A DNA stretch of 64,000 nt, from the NCBI RefSeq assembly GCF_029222925.1, contig NZ_JARHUI010000001.1, positions 558,986-622,985 of the forward strand. Direction: 5' to 3'. The DNA is from Algoriphagus sp. CAU 1675 (lineage in GTDB: Bacteria; Bacteroidota; Bacteroidia; Cytophagales; Cyclobacteriaceae). Below the pieces are notes generated by a model, which saw nothing but the letters and a program-made list of their open reading frames with translations, was not told where the DNA came from and searched no databases. The translations under genes were made by a program, and so were the position numbers. Positions 20,360-29,036 of this stretch are shown one piece after another; the first letter of the stretch is position 1; each line of letters starts with the position of its first letter.

Positions 20360-20719
20360 CTGTATGTTTTTCTTTTAAATGTTCAGATGGAATCTCGCAT
20401 GGAAAATAAGCATCTCAGCCTGAGACGTTCTTTTCATGCTTGATTTCATGTTCTTTGAGTTTATATAAAATAAAAGTATTTCATGTGAGGAGAATTATTC
20501 CAACCGTTGGTGGATATTTGGGGGAGGCCAAATGAAATTTCGGAAAAAAGCTCGGGCTCTAAGATTTCCCTAGTCAGACCATCTATCCTCTCATATTTCT
20601 GATTTTTGTCAGAAATGCCTGTTTTTACCTCCCATTCTTCCCATTTCTGTTGGAAATTCTCAAGCTTTTGGACTTACTTACGAATTATTACCGGCAAACC
20701 ATCAATAGCCCTTTTAACA
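20360..20719. other. Divergent intergenic region between the M28 gene and eboA
   Basis: About 360 nt without a convincing gene. An in-frame extension of eboA back to 20606 exists but is not expected for the family. Two perfect dyads stand out: TCTCAG-C-CTGAGA at 20413-20425, and TTTCTGA-6 nt-TCAGAAA at 20596-20615. Both could be operator or leader elements for the divergent promoters. I could not place a full TTTG/TAnnTTTG promoter. Confidence 0.5.
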
Positions 20720-21607
20720 ATGCAAGCCCCAACTATCCTAATCGAATTTTTACTGCAGATTCTCCAAAAAAAAGCGGAGGAGAAAGCAATGAATTGGCTT
20801 CTTCAGAAAGCAGAGAAGATCCAAAGCACCGGCAATTCCACCCAGTTTTTTCTTGCCTTCAGTCAGGCATCGCGACAGTTTACCAAGAATAAACTCGAGT
20901 TGAATGCCGAAGAAATACAAGCCGCAGATGATTTAGTTTCCGGTTTTTCTCCGGATCAATGGAACGAGTTACAGACTGCCCGAACGGTTTTGATGTTGCA
21001 TTTTCCACAGGAAAAGGAAAGTTGGTTTCATGCGATCAATCAGCTTTTTGAAACAGCCGATATGCATGAGCATCAGGCCTTGTTTGCCGCATTGCCCTTA
21101 ATGCCTTTTCAGGAAGAATTGCTGCCCAGGGCAATTGATGGATGCAGAACCAACGTGGCTTTGATTTTTGATGCCATAGCTTTGGACAATCCTTATGCTC
21201 CAAAGTATTTTCCGGAGGCAAACTGGAACCAATTGGTGCTCAAGGCAATTTTCATGCAGCGGCCACTCTATAGGATCCAAAAGCTGGATGAGCGAAGAAA
21301 TATGGCATTGGCGAATATCGCTAGAGATTTCGCACATGAGCGCTGGTCAGCCGGAAGGATGGTAATGCCTGAACTCTGGAGGCTGGTTGTTCCGTATTTG
21401 AACGAGTACTTTCTAGAAGATTTGGAGCGTGTTTTACATTCCAATGACATGCTGCAGATTCAGGCTGCGGTACTTGCCCTTTACGAATCCGACAATGAGA
21501 GGGCTAAAGAAATACTCCTGAATTATCCGGAAATTATTGCCGATATCGAGCAGGGGAAGCTTTCCTGGAGGTCAATTGGGGAAGAATTCCAAGAGACCAG
21601 GTTATAA
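20720..21607 (+). CDS. eboA: EboA domain protein
   Basis: The 295-aa protein has no signal peptide and is largely alpha-helical, rich in Gln, Glu and Leu. Assignment rests on its position as first gene of a complete eboABCDEF order and on sequence character (for example PYLNEYFLEDLERVLHSND near residue 235). The EboA domain has no assigned reaction. The ebo cluster of cyanobacteria has been linked to moving a scytonemin precursor to the periplasm. I chose the ATG at 20720, because a 38-codon extension to 20606 would run through a hairpin and looks unlike the rest. The gap to eboB is 44 nt. Confidence 0.85.
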   Translation: MQAPTILIEFLLQILQKKAEEKAMNWLLQKAEKIQSTGNSTQFFLAFSQASRQFTKNKLELNAEEIQAADDLVSGFSPDQWNELQTARTVLMLHFPQEKESWFHAINQLFETADMHEHQALFAALPLMPFQEELLPRAIDGCRTNVALIFDAIALDNPYAPKYFPEANWNQLVLKAIFMQRPLYRIQKLDERRNMALANIARDFAHERWSAGRMVMPELWRLVVPYLNEYFLEDLERVLHSNDMLQIQAAVLALYESDNERAKEILLNYPEIIADIEQGKLSWRSIGEEFQETRL

Positions 21608-21651
21608 GCGCTCCTATATTTACTTAAATTCACACTCAAATTTTCAAGAAA

Positions 21652-22563
21652 ATGGAAATGTATATAGACCCACATATTCACTTGGTTTCCAGGACTACAG
21701 ATGATTATGAGGCGATGAGAAAAGCCGGGATTGTGGCTACAATCGAACCTGCTTTTTGGCTGGGACAGCCTCGGACAGAGGTAGGTTCTTTCAAGGATTA
21801 TTTCAGTACCCTGGTAGGGTGGGAAAGATTTAGGGCAAGCCAGTTCGGGATTGTTCATTATTGCACCATGGGCTTGAACTCCAAAGAAGCCAATAATGTG
21901 CCCTTGGCTGAGCAGGTTATGGAGCTTTTGCCTTTGTATGTTGGAAAAGAAGGAGTGGTGGCTATCGGTGAAATAGGATACGATGATCAAACCGAGGCTG
22001 AGGACCGATTTTATCGTTTGCAGCTAGAACTTGCCAAGGATGTGGATCTTCCGGTATTGATTCATACCCCTCATAGAGATAAGAAAAAGGGCACCACCCG
22101 AAGTATGGATGTGGCTGAAGAACACGGAATGGATCCGGGTTGGGTTATCGTGGATCACAACAATGAGGAGACAGTCAAAGAGGTTTTGGATAGAGGCTAT
22201 TGGGCCGGTTTTACCATTTATCCCCACACCAAGATGGGCTCTGAGCGCATGGTGGAAATTGTCAAACAATACGGACCGGAGCGAATTATCGTCAATTCAG
22301 CGGCTGACTGGGGAATTTCTGATCCTTTGGCTGTGCCAAAAACTGCTCATTTGATGCGAAAAATGGGAATCCCTGAAGAGCATGTTCGCATGGTGACCTA
22401 TCAAAATGCTCTTTCGGCGTTTTCGCTTTCCGGTCAAATGGATGAAAACGACTGGCTCAATGCTCCTTCCATTGATCAAACCAAAAAGATGAGCGGTAAT
22501 TCAGTACTCCGAGGAGGGCAGGTTCCGAGAGTGGAAGGACCTTCCGACCGTGTAGAAAATTGA
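21652..22563 (+). CDS. eboB: EboB, TatD-like metal-dependent hydrolase
   Basis: The 303-aa protein is a TatD/amidohydrolase-type TIM barrel. The first metal pair is His8/His10 in DPHIH. A conserved Glu sits in AIGEIGYDD (about residue 106). Histidines follow in LIHTPHRDK and VIVDHNNE, and a terminal Asp lies in NSAADWGISDP. TatD proteins are metal-dependent hydrolases, but the substrate of EboB is unknown. It is in the middle of the co-directional ebo cluster, 2 nt before the preferred eboC start, so translation is probably coupled. Confidence 0.9.
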   Translation: MEMYIDPHIHLVSRTTDDYEAMRKAGIVATIEPAFWLGQPRTEVGSFKDYFSTLVGWERFRASQFGIVHYCTMGLNSKEANNVPLAEQVMELLPLYVGKEGVVAIGEIGYDDQTEAEDRFYRLQLELAKDVDLPVLIHTPHRDKKKGTTRSMDVAEEHGMDPGWVIVDHNNEETVKEVLDRGYWAGFTIYPHTKMGSERMVEIVKQYGPERIIVNSAADWGISDPLAVPKTAHLMRKMGIPEEHVRMVTYQNALSAFSLSGQMDENDWLNAPSIDQTKKMSGNSVLRGGQVPRVEGPSDRVEN

Positions 22564-22565
22564 TC

Positions 22566-23480
22566 ATGCCGAAAAATGGAATTTTCCCTTATTTACAACT
22601 TACCCGTCCAGCTAATGTAGTCACAGCGATTGCAGATATCTGGGCGGGTTTTGCCATTGCTGGAGCCTGGACTTATATCATCTCTGGGAGTTCGGCAGGG
22701 AGTGGGCAGCTTTTGCAGGATCTGGCTTGGCTTTCTCTGAGTACCATTGGGCTGTATGCAGGAGGTGTAGCCTTCAATGACGTGGCAGATGCAGAATTGG
22801 ATGCGATTGAGCGGCCTGAGCGGCCTATTCCCAGTGGAAGGGTCAGTAAAAGATCGGCATTTTGGATGTCGTTTTTCCTGTTGCTTATTGGGGTGAGTTC
22901 GGCCTTTATGGTCAATTTTTTAGCAGGAGGAATAGCCCTCGCTGTGGCTCTTTTGGCTGTTTTATATGATTATTGGGGAAAACACCAGAAAATCTTTGGT
23001 CCAATCAATATGGGGCTCTGCCGATCCGGAAATTTACTTTTGGGGGTAAGTGTCATTCCGGTTGTATTGGAATCCTATTTATTACTGGGTCTGATTCCTT
23101 TGGTCTATGTTGCCTCTATTACGATGATCAGCCGTGGTGAGGTTCATGGGAAAAACAGGAAGGCACTTTATGCAGGTTTGGGGATGTATGCTTCGGTCAT
23201 TCTGGTCATTCTGGGGTTGGCTGTTTTTGAGAATTCAAACTATTGGCAAGTACTTCCTTTTTTGGGTTTGTTGGCTTACATGATTTTTCCGCCTTTGATA
23301 AAAGCCATTCATACCCAAGAGCCCAAACTGATTGGCAAATCGGTCAAAGCAGCCGTTATTTCCCTCATTATTGTCAATGCATCCATTTCTTCTGCCTTTG
23401 CAGGATGGTTGATTGGAATAATTGTTTTATTGTTACTCCCGCTTTCCCTTTGGCTAGCCAAAAAATTTGCAGTAACCTGA
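22566..23480 (+). CDS. eboC: EboC, UbiA-like prenyltransferase
   Basis: The 304-aa membrane protein has about eight to nine transmembrane segments. The UbiA-type aspartate motif NDVADAELDAIERPERPI lies near residue 70, and a second conserved block, YDYWGKHQKIFGPINMGLCR, is near residue 140. UbiA enzymes transfer a prenyl chain to an aromatic or polyol acceptor at the membrane; the EboC acceptor is not established. I prefer the ATG at 22566 over a TTG two codons upstream that would overlap the eboB stop. Confidence 0.9.
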   Translation: MPKNGIFPYLQLTRPANVVTAIADIWAGFAIAGAWTYIISGSSAGSGQLLQDLAWLSLSTIGLYAGGVAFNDVADAELDAIERPERPIPSGRVSKRSAFWMSFFLLLIGVSSAFMVNFLAGGIALAVALLAVLYDYWGKHQKIFGPINMGLCRSGNLLLGVSVIPVVLESYLLLGLIPLVYVASITMISRGEVHGKNRKALYAGLGMYASVILVILGLAVFENSNYWQVLPFLGLLAYMIFPPLIKAIHTQEPKLIGKSVKAAVISLIIVNASISSAFAGWLIGIIVLLLLPLSLWLAKKFAVT

Positions 23481-23560
23481 CCTGATTTTAAATCAATTTC
23501 AAGCGGTTTTTGTCTTTTCTTCGGGATCGCGTACATTAAAAACCTATTGCCCACAATACC

Positions 23561-24715
23561 ATGAATACTATTCTAGAGCAGACTTTTTCGGTGCCTTTTA
23601 GGTATCCGGTTTGTTTTTCCGAAGGCCTTTTCAATCCTTCCAATACCCTGTTCGTGGATGTCTTGGCCAAAGACAGAAAGCCCAAGGTCTTTTTTGTGAT
23701 CGATAGCGGTGTGTCAGATACTCACCCAAGCCTGAAAGCGGAGATAGAAATCTATGCCAATGCCTATTTAAACGAGTTTACGCTTTGTGCTGCTCCCATG
23801 GTGGTTCCGGGTGGAGAGGAATGTAAAAATGATGAGTCAATTTACAAGAGAGTGGTAGAGGCGACCCATATTCACGGGATAGACCGACACTCTTATATCG
23901 CTGTTATCGGTGGTGGGGCGGTACTGGATATGGTGGGCTTTGCTGCGGCGATTTCTCATAGAGGAATTCGGCTCATCCGAATACCGACTACGGTGCTTTC
24001 GCAAAATGATTCCGCTGTCGGTGTCAAGAACAGCATCAATGCCTTTGGTAAAAAGAACTATCTAGGGACCTTTACTCCACCCTATGCAGTTCTGAATGAC
24101 TTTAATTTTCTAAAAACCCTGGATGACAGGGATTGGAGAGCAGGCATATCTGAAGCTATAAAAGTGGCCTTGATCAAGGATCTGGATTTTTTCCTCTGGT
24201 TGGAGGAAAATGCCGAGGGTATGGCCAGAAGGGAAATGGAACCTATGAAAGCCCAAATTATCCGAAGCGCCCAGATGCACATGGACCATATTGCAGGAAA
24301 AGACCCCTTTGAGTTTGGCTCTTCAAGGCCCTTGGATTTTGGGCATTGGGCCGCACATAAACTAGAACATCTAAGCAATTACCGAATCCGTCACGGAGAG
24401 GCTGTGGCAATGGGAATTGCTTTAGACACTGCCTATTCCTACTTGCAGCAACGCATTTCCGAAGCAGATCTTCTTCGAGTTATCAAGCTCATGAAGACAT
24501 TAGGCTTTGAATTATATGCTCCTGAACTTTCTGGGGAAAACCTGATTGATGGGCTAAAGGAGTTTCAGGAACACTTGGGAGGACAGCTGACAATTATGCT
24601 ACTCGAAAAGCTCGGAAAAGGTGTGGAAGTGCATGAAATGGATCATCAGCTTATCCTTAATTCTGTAGAAATTCTTAAGGGCTTTCACCTCAATGAAATG
24701 CTTGTCAAAAGCTAA
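23561..24715 (+). CDS. eboD: EboD, 3-dehydroquinate synthase-like sugar-phosphate cyclase
   Basis: The 384-aa protein has the dehydroquinate-synthase fold: NAD-binding GGGAVLD at 117-123, the PTTVLSQNDSAVGVKN block from about 142, and metal-site candidates Glu198, His262/His266 and His278 in RHGEA. Dehydroquinate synthase makes a carbocycle from DAHP. In the ebo context the enzyme probably makes a related cyclitol (inference), so I do not call it aroB. It follows eboC by 80 nt and precedes eboE by 20 nt. Confidence 0.9.
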   Translation: MNTILEQTFSVPFRYPVCFSEGLFNPSNTLFVDVLAKDRKPKVFFVIDSGVSDTHPSLKAEIEIYANAYLNEFTLCAAPMVVPGGEECKNDESIYKRVVEATHIHGIDRHSYIAVIGGGAVLDMVGFAAAISHRGIRLIRIPTTVLSQNDSAVGVKNSINAFGKKNYLGTFTPPYAVLNDFNFLKTLDDRDWRAGISEAIKVALIKDLDFFLWLEENAEGMARREMEPMKAQIIRSAQMHMDHIAGKDPFEFGSSRPLDFGHWAAHKLEHLSNYRIRHGEAVAMGIALDTAYSYLQQRISEADLLRVIKLMKTLGFELYAPELSGENLIDGLKEFQEHLGGQLTIMLLEKLGKGVEVHEMDHQLILNSVEILKGFHLNEMLVKS

Positions 24716-24735
24716 GTTCATAACCATTCTTTTTC

Positions 24736-25950
24736 ATGAAGATTAATGATTTCCACCTTAGTTACTGTAGCAATATTCATCCCGGCGAAAGCTGGGAGGC
24801 CACCTTTGAAAACCTGAAGAAATACATCCCAGAAGTTAGGCAAAGACTGGGAGTGGAAGGTGCCTTTGGTATTGGTTTGAGACTTTCCAATGAGGCAAGT
24901 TTAGTGCTGAAGGAGGAGGGAAATCTTAAAGAATTCATGGGTTGGATGGATTCTGAAAATGCTTATGTTTTCACCTTAAACGGGTTCCCTTATGGGGATT
25001 TTCACCGTCAGGTGGTCAAGGAAAAAGTTCATTTTCCGGATTGGACTACTACCGATCGCAGGGATTATACCATTCGCTCCTTCAGCATTCTTTCCCGTCT
25101 TTTACCATACGGAATGGATGGAGGGATTTCGACATCTCCTATTTCGTACAGACATTGGTTTAAGACTGAGTCTGAATTTTCCGAAGCCATGGAAACTGCT
25201 ACCCTTCATCTTCTTGAAGTAGTGGAAGAACTGGTGAAAATCCGAAAGGAAACAGGTAAAAATCTCCATTTGGATATAGAACCTGAGCCGGATGGGATTT
25301 TGGAAAACTCCGATGAAATGATCTGGTTGTTCACAGATTGGTTGTTGCCCAAAGGGAAACCTTATTTAGCCAAGCGCTTCGGAATAACCGAGGAGGAAGC
25401 AGAACTCGTATTGAAAAACCATATCCAGGTTTGTTACGATGTTTGCCATTTCGCAATTGTCTATGAGAGACCTGCTGATACTTTTGCCAAATTCGAAAAA
25501 GAAGGAATCAAGATTGGGAAAATCCAGATTTCGGCTGCCTTAAAGTTGATATTGCCGGGAGAGTTTTCTTCAAGGGAAGGACTGAGAGAAAAACTTCAGC
25601 CTTTTGCTGAATCCACCTACTTACATCAAGTGGTGGGAAGAAATTCCGACGGGAGTTTACATTCCTATTCGGATTTACCTCAGGCTTTGGAAAAGCTGAA
25701 TGATTGTGGTGAAGAGGAGTGGAGGATACATTTTCATGTTCCTGTATTTTTAGACAATTATGGTTCTTTCTCTTCCACTCAGAGAGAGATATTGAGTGTT
25801 TTGGAGCATTTGAAAGATAATCAGGAGTTGACCAATCACCTGGAAGTAGAAACGTATACATGGGAAGTTTTGCCTGAGGATACCCGACTTGGATTAGGAG
25901 AGTCTATTTCAAGGGAATTGGATTGGGTGATTCAAAATTTGAGTAGATGA
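24736..25950 (+). CDS. eboE: EboE, xylose isomerase-like TIM-barrel protein
   Basis: The 404-aa cytosolic protein has the sugar-phosphate isomerase/epimerase (AP endonuclease 2-like) barrel character. LDIEPEPDG near residue 180 and VCYDVCHFAIVYE near residue 237 supply acidic and histidine residues for a metal site, and HFHVPVF is near residue 335. It is annotated as metabolite traffic protein EboE in other ebo clusters; no reaction has been demonstrated that I know of. Its stop overlaps the eboF start by 4 nt (ATGA). Confidence 0.88.
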   Translation: MKINDFHLSYCSNIHPGESWEATFENLKKYIPEVRQRLGVEGAFGIGLRLSNEASLVLKEEGNLKEFMGWMDSENAYVFTLNGFPYGDFHRQVVKEKVHFPDWTTTDRRDYTIRSFSILSRLLPYGMDGGISTSPISYRHWFKTESEFSEAMETATLHLLEVVEELVKIRKETGKNLHLDIEPEPDGILENSDEMIWLFTDWLLPKGKPYLAKRFGITEEEAELVLKNHIQVCYDVCHFAIVYERPADTFAKFEKEGIKIGKIQISAALKLILPGEFSSREGLREKLQPFAESTYLHQVVGRNSDGSLHSYSDLPQALEKLNDCGEEEWRIHFHVPVFLDNYGSFSSTQREILSVLEHLKDNQELTNHLEVETYTWEVLPEDTRLGLGESISRELDWVIQNLSR

Positions 25951-27323
25951 TGAAAAAAACTGTTGTTCTGGATGTAGTGGCTTTGTCCCAACGAGTGATT
26001 GGAGCGCATACTCCTTTCTTGAAAAAATGGACCCAAGAAGCTAAGTCTGCTGTGGTAGAACCGGTTCTTCCTGCCGTGACCTGTTCTGCCCAGTCTGTTT
26101 ACCTCACTGGGAAATGGCCCTCTGAAAACGGGATAGTAGGCAATGGTTGGTATTTCAAGGATGAGTGTGAGATCAAGTTGTGGAGGCAGTCGAATAAACT
26201 GGTACAATCCGAGAAAATCTGGGAAGTTCTTCGTAGGGAAAATCCCGGTTTTACAGTAGCTAATCTGTTTTGGTGGTACAATATGTACTCTTCGGTGGAT
26301 TTTGCGGTGACCCCAAGACCCTTGTACTTACAGGACGGGAGGAAGCTTCCGGATTGTCATACCCAGCCCATGGAATTAAGGGAGAGGTTGCAGCAAGAGC
26401 TAGGTCAGTTTCCCCTGTTTTCTTTCTGGGGTCCCAATGCCAATATTGAATCTACCCGCTGGATAGCAAATGCTGCAAAAAAGGTCGATGAATGGTACAA
26501 TCCAACCTTGAATCTGATTTATCTCCCTCATCTGGACTATGGGTTGCAGAAATATGGAATTGATTTTGACAAAATCGGAAAAGACCTTCAGGAGATAGAT
26601 GCCATTTGTGAGGACTTGATTACCTATTTTGAAGCTCAGGGAATCCAAGTCATCCTTCTTTCTGAATATGGGATCACTTCAGTCAGTAAACCCATCCATA
26701 TCAACCGAATTCTTAGAAACGCGGGATTGATTCAGGTCAAAGATGAGTTGGGTTTGGAAACTTTGGATGCAGGCACTTCCAAAGCCTTTGCTGTAGCAGA
26801 CCATCAGGTCGCCCACGTGCATGTCAATGACCCTTCGGTACTTTCACAGGTTAAAAAACTTTTGGAGGAGACTCCCGGTATTGAGTTGGTATTGGATGAG
26901 GAAGGTAAAAAGAAGTATCACTTGGAGCACGAGCGCGCAGGTGATTTGGTAGTCGTTGCTGATCAGGATTCATGGTTTACTTATTATTTCTGGCTAGACG
27001 ATGCCAAGGCACCTGATTATGCGAGATGTGTGGATATTCACCGTAAGCCAGGATATGATCCGGTAGAGCTAGTGATGAATCCTGAGATAAAATTCCCGTT
27101 ATTGACTGTAGGAGCTAAAGTTTTAAAGAAAAAACTGGGATTCCGTTATTTGATGGATGTGATTCCTTTGGATGCGACCTTGGTAAAAGGAGCCCATGGG
27201 AGGATTCCGGAGTCGGACTTGGACAAGCCTGTTTTCTTCACCAAGAATCAAGACCTGCCTCAAGAGGGTAAAATTCAGCCGACAGAGGTGTTTGACTGGA
27301 TTCTAAAAGCTGTAAAGGGTTAA
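25947..27323 (+). CDS. eboF: EboF, alkaline phosphatase-superfamily (nucleotide pyrophosphatase-like) protein
   Basis: The 458-aa protein belongs to the alkaline phosphatase/phosphodiesterase superfamily. The nucleophile segment is PAVTCSAQSVYLTG (Thr near residue 34), with metal residues in LPHLDYGLQ (about 195) and LLSEYGITS, followed by ADHQVAHVHV. There is no signal peptide. Family members hydrolyse phosphomonoesters or diesters, and the ebo substrate is unknown. It is the last gene of the cluster, overlapping eboE by 4 nt. Its stop is 5 nt from the convergent HD-domain gene, with no terminator visible between them. Confidence 0.9.
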   Translation: MMKKTVVLDVVALSQRVIGAHTPFLKKWTQEAKSAVVEPVLPAVTCSAQSVYLTGKWPSENGIVGNGWYFKDECEIKLWRQSNKLVQSEKIWEVLRRENPGFTVANLFWWYNMYSSVDFAVTPRPLYLQDGRKLPDCHTQPMELRERLQQELGQFPLFSFWGPNANIESTRWIANAAKKVDEWYNPTLNLIYLPHLDYGLQKYGIDFDKIGKDLQEIDAICEDLITYFEAQGIQVILLSEYGITSVSKPIHINRILRNAGLIQVKDELGLETLDAGTSKAFAVADHQVAHVHVNDPSVLSQVKKLLEETPGIELVLDEEGKKKYHLEHERAGDLVVVADQDSWFTYYFWLDDAKAPDYARCVDIHRKPGYDPVELVMNPEIKFPLLTVGAKVLKKKLGFRYLMDVIPLDATLVKGAHGRIPESDLDKPVFFTKNQDLPQEGKIQPTEVFDWILKAVKG

Positions 27324-27328
27324 AAATC

Positions 27329-27913
27329 TTACTTTGTGATGATCAGTTTTTCTCTTACTGACTGAATATTCATTTGTTTGATGGGCTCCCTGTATTTTTT
27401 ACAATACTCTGTATGATAATGGTGCTTCTCCAAAAAAGTCAGTTGGACCTCATTCCAAGCCTGGTCCGAAAGATCGGGGTTGAAGTGGCGGAGTTCTTTT
27501 AAAAGGGCATTTCCCTGGATTTCAAACTGGTCTGTTCCCAGATATTCAAGGTCTGCATCGGCCAGGATTTGTTCCAATTGGTTGGTGGGACTTTGAGGGA
27601 TTTTGGTGGCCATGATCATCCCGCAGATTTTTTTCATGTCCTCATCATTGAGGTCTTTGCCTAAATAATCTCTGGCAATCCCGCATCCTCGGATCTCATG
27701 GTCTTTGGGATTGACTATGAATCCTGTATCGTGAAAAAGTGCAGCCAGTTTGAGCAACAAAAGGTCTGCTTCGGATACTCCTGCCTCACCGGCCAAAAAA
27801 ATGGCCTTGCTCATCACATATTCTGTATGAGCTAGATTATGGTAGGTCAAGTAGGGAGGAAGCTTTTCCAGTATATCCCTATAAATCGTCTTTTTAATTT
27901 CTTCAAAAACCAT
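27329..27913 (-). CDS. HD-domain phosphohydrolase
   Basis: The 194-aa protein carries an HD-domain metal site: His25/His29 in YHNLAHT, His61-Asp62 in FHDTGF, Asp71-His72, and a distal Asp119/Asp121 in ADADLEYLG. HD proteins hydrolyse phosphate esters of nucleotides or signalling nucleotides; the substrate is not predictable here. The start codon overlaps the stop of the upstream YitT-like gene by one base (TAATG), so the two are co-translated. Confidence 0.85.
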   Translation of the reverse strand: MVFEEIKKTIYRDILEKLPPYLTYHNLAHTEYVMSKAIFLAGEAGVSEADLLLLKLAALFHDTGFIVNPKDHEIRGCGIARDYLGKDLNDEDMKKICGMIMATKIPQSPTNQLEQILADADLEYLGTDQFEIQGNALLKELRHFNPDLSDQAWNEVQLTFLEKHHYHTEYCKKYREPIKQMNIQSVREKLIITK

Positions 27914-28806
27914 TAGACATGCTTTTTTCCGACTTGTTTGATAATTCCGCCTTTAACTTCTTTAATTGTCTGTACATAAAAGAATGCTTTTGGATCAATT
28001 TCCTGAATTGCGACTTTTATTCTATGCACTTCTAAGCGGGTAACGACTGTCATGATGATGTCACATGGATATTTGATGTGAAATGTTTCAGGCAAATAGC
28101 CCCGCTCACCTTTATAAACTGAGATTGCCTTTCCAAAATCCTTGACAATCAATTCTTTTACTTTTTCGTGCTCCTTGGAAATAATGGTCAAAGCGGTGTA
28201 TTCCTCAAAGCCCTCTACTACATAATCGGTCGTTTTGATAGCAGTGAAATAGGTTAGGATAGAATACATTGCCGGTTCAACCCCAAAAACAAACGCTGCT
28301 GCCAGCATGATCAGTGAATTCAGAAATAATGTGATTTCACTGGCCGTAAAGGCTGTATTTTTATTGAAATACTCCGTAATGACCTCAAAACCATCAATCA
28401 ATCCTCCCCCTCTGATGATCAGGCCTATTCCGGTTCCCATGAGAAATCCACCAAAGACAGCGATCAATACCTTGTCTTCGGTAATGGTGGGAATTTCAAG
28501 AAAATAGAGCACGATAGTCAGAAGGAATACCGAGAATGTAGATTGTACGGCAAAGGTTTTGCCAATTTTTTTATATGCCATTATTAAAAACGGCAAATTG
28601 ATTAAAACCAGAAGTAAGTTAAGGTCAATTCCAAAGCCCAAATTGACCAAAATTGCAATACCTGTTACCCCTCCGTCAAGGAACTTATTTGGCAATAAAA
28701 ACGACTCCAAAGCGATTGCAGCCAATGCTACTCCTGATAAGGTATAGGTGATGGCTGAAGGGGAAAATATGGATTTCCAGTCTATTGAATTTTGTGTATT
28801 GGCCAT
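27913..28806 (-). CDS. YitT family membrane protein (DUF161 + DUF2179)
   Basis: The 297-aa protein has five or so transmembrane segments in the first 200 residues, then a cytosolic DUF2179-type domain (about 215-285, containing KGERGYLPETFHI-type sequence). The glycine-rich RGGGLIDGFEVITEY block is typical of YitT. The family is of uncertain function, possibly a transporter. It is coupled to the HD-domain gene downstream. A perfect AT-rich dyad (AAAAATCA-A-TGATTTTT, 28951-28967) lies about 145 nt upstream of its start. Confidence 0.88.
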   Translation of the reverse strand: MANTQNSIDWKSIFSPSAITYTLSGVALAAIALESFLLPNKFLDGGVTGIAILVNLGFGIDLNLLLVLINLPFLIMAYKKIGKTFAVQSTFSVFLLTIVLYFLEIPTITEDKVLIAVFGGFLMGTGIGLIIRGGGLIDGFEVITEYFNKNTAFTASEITLFLNSLIMLAAAFVFGVEPAMYSILTYFTAIKTTDYVVEGFEEYTALTIISKEHEKVKELIVKDFGKAISVYKGERGYLPETFHIKYPCDIIMTVVTRLEVHRIKVAIQEIDPKAFFYVQTIKEVKGGIIKQVGKKHV

Positions 28807-29000
28807 TGGATATAAACCTAATAGAAAAAATTAATTGAAAAAGGGAGATAGACTGGTATTCATTGAAATTTAGAGGATTGCTATCTGAAAGAAAATAAAA
28901 TTTTAGTGGGCTTACAACATATTCTAATAATTATTTCCCTATTTTTTGGTAAAAATCAATGATTTTTGAGCCGAAGGGAACTAAAATCTCTTAAAAATTA

Positions 29001-29027
29001 AAAGAGCCGGGAATTTCCCGGCTCTTT
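29001..29027 (-). terminator. Rho-independent terminator after the amidohydrolase fusion
   Basis: Perfect 11-bp stem AAAGAGCCGGG/CCCGGCTCTTT with a 5-nt loop, followed by an A/T-rich stretch on the minus strand. It lies 9 nt beyond the stop of the 1209-aa gene. Confidence 0.92.
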
Positions 29028-29036
29028 CCTTTTTGC

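Noticed and set aside
20606..20719. 38-codon N-terminal extension of eboA
   Set aside because: The translation (rich in Ser, His, Phe) is unlike the rest of the protein, and the frame starts within a perfect hairpin.
23561..24715. Housekeeping aroB (shikimate pathway)
   Set aside because: The gene sits inside a complete ebo order and differs from typical AroB around the metal site. EboD is the better call.
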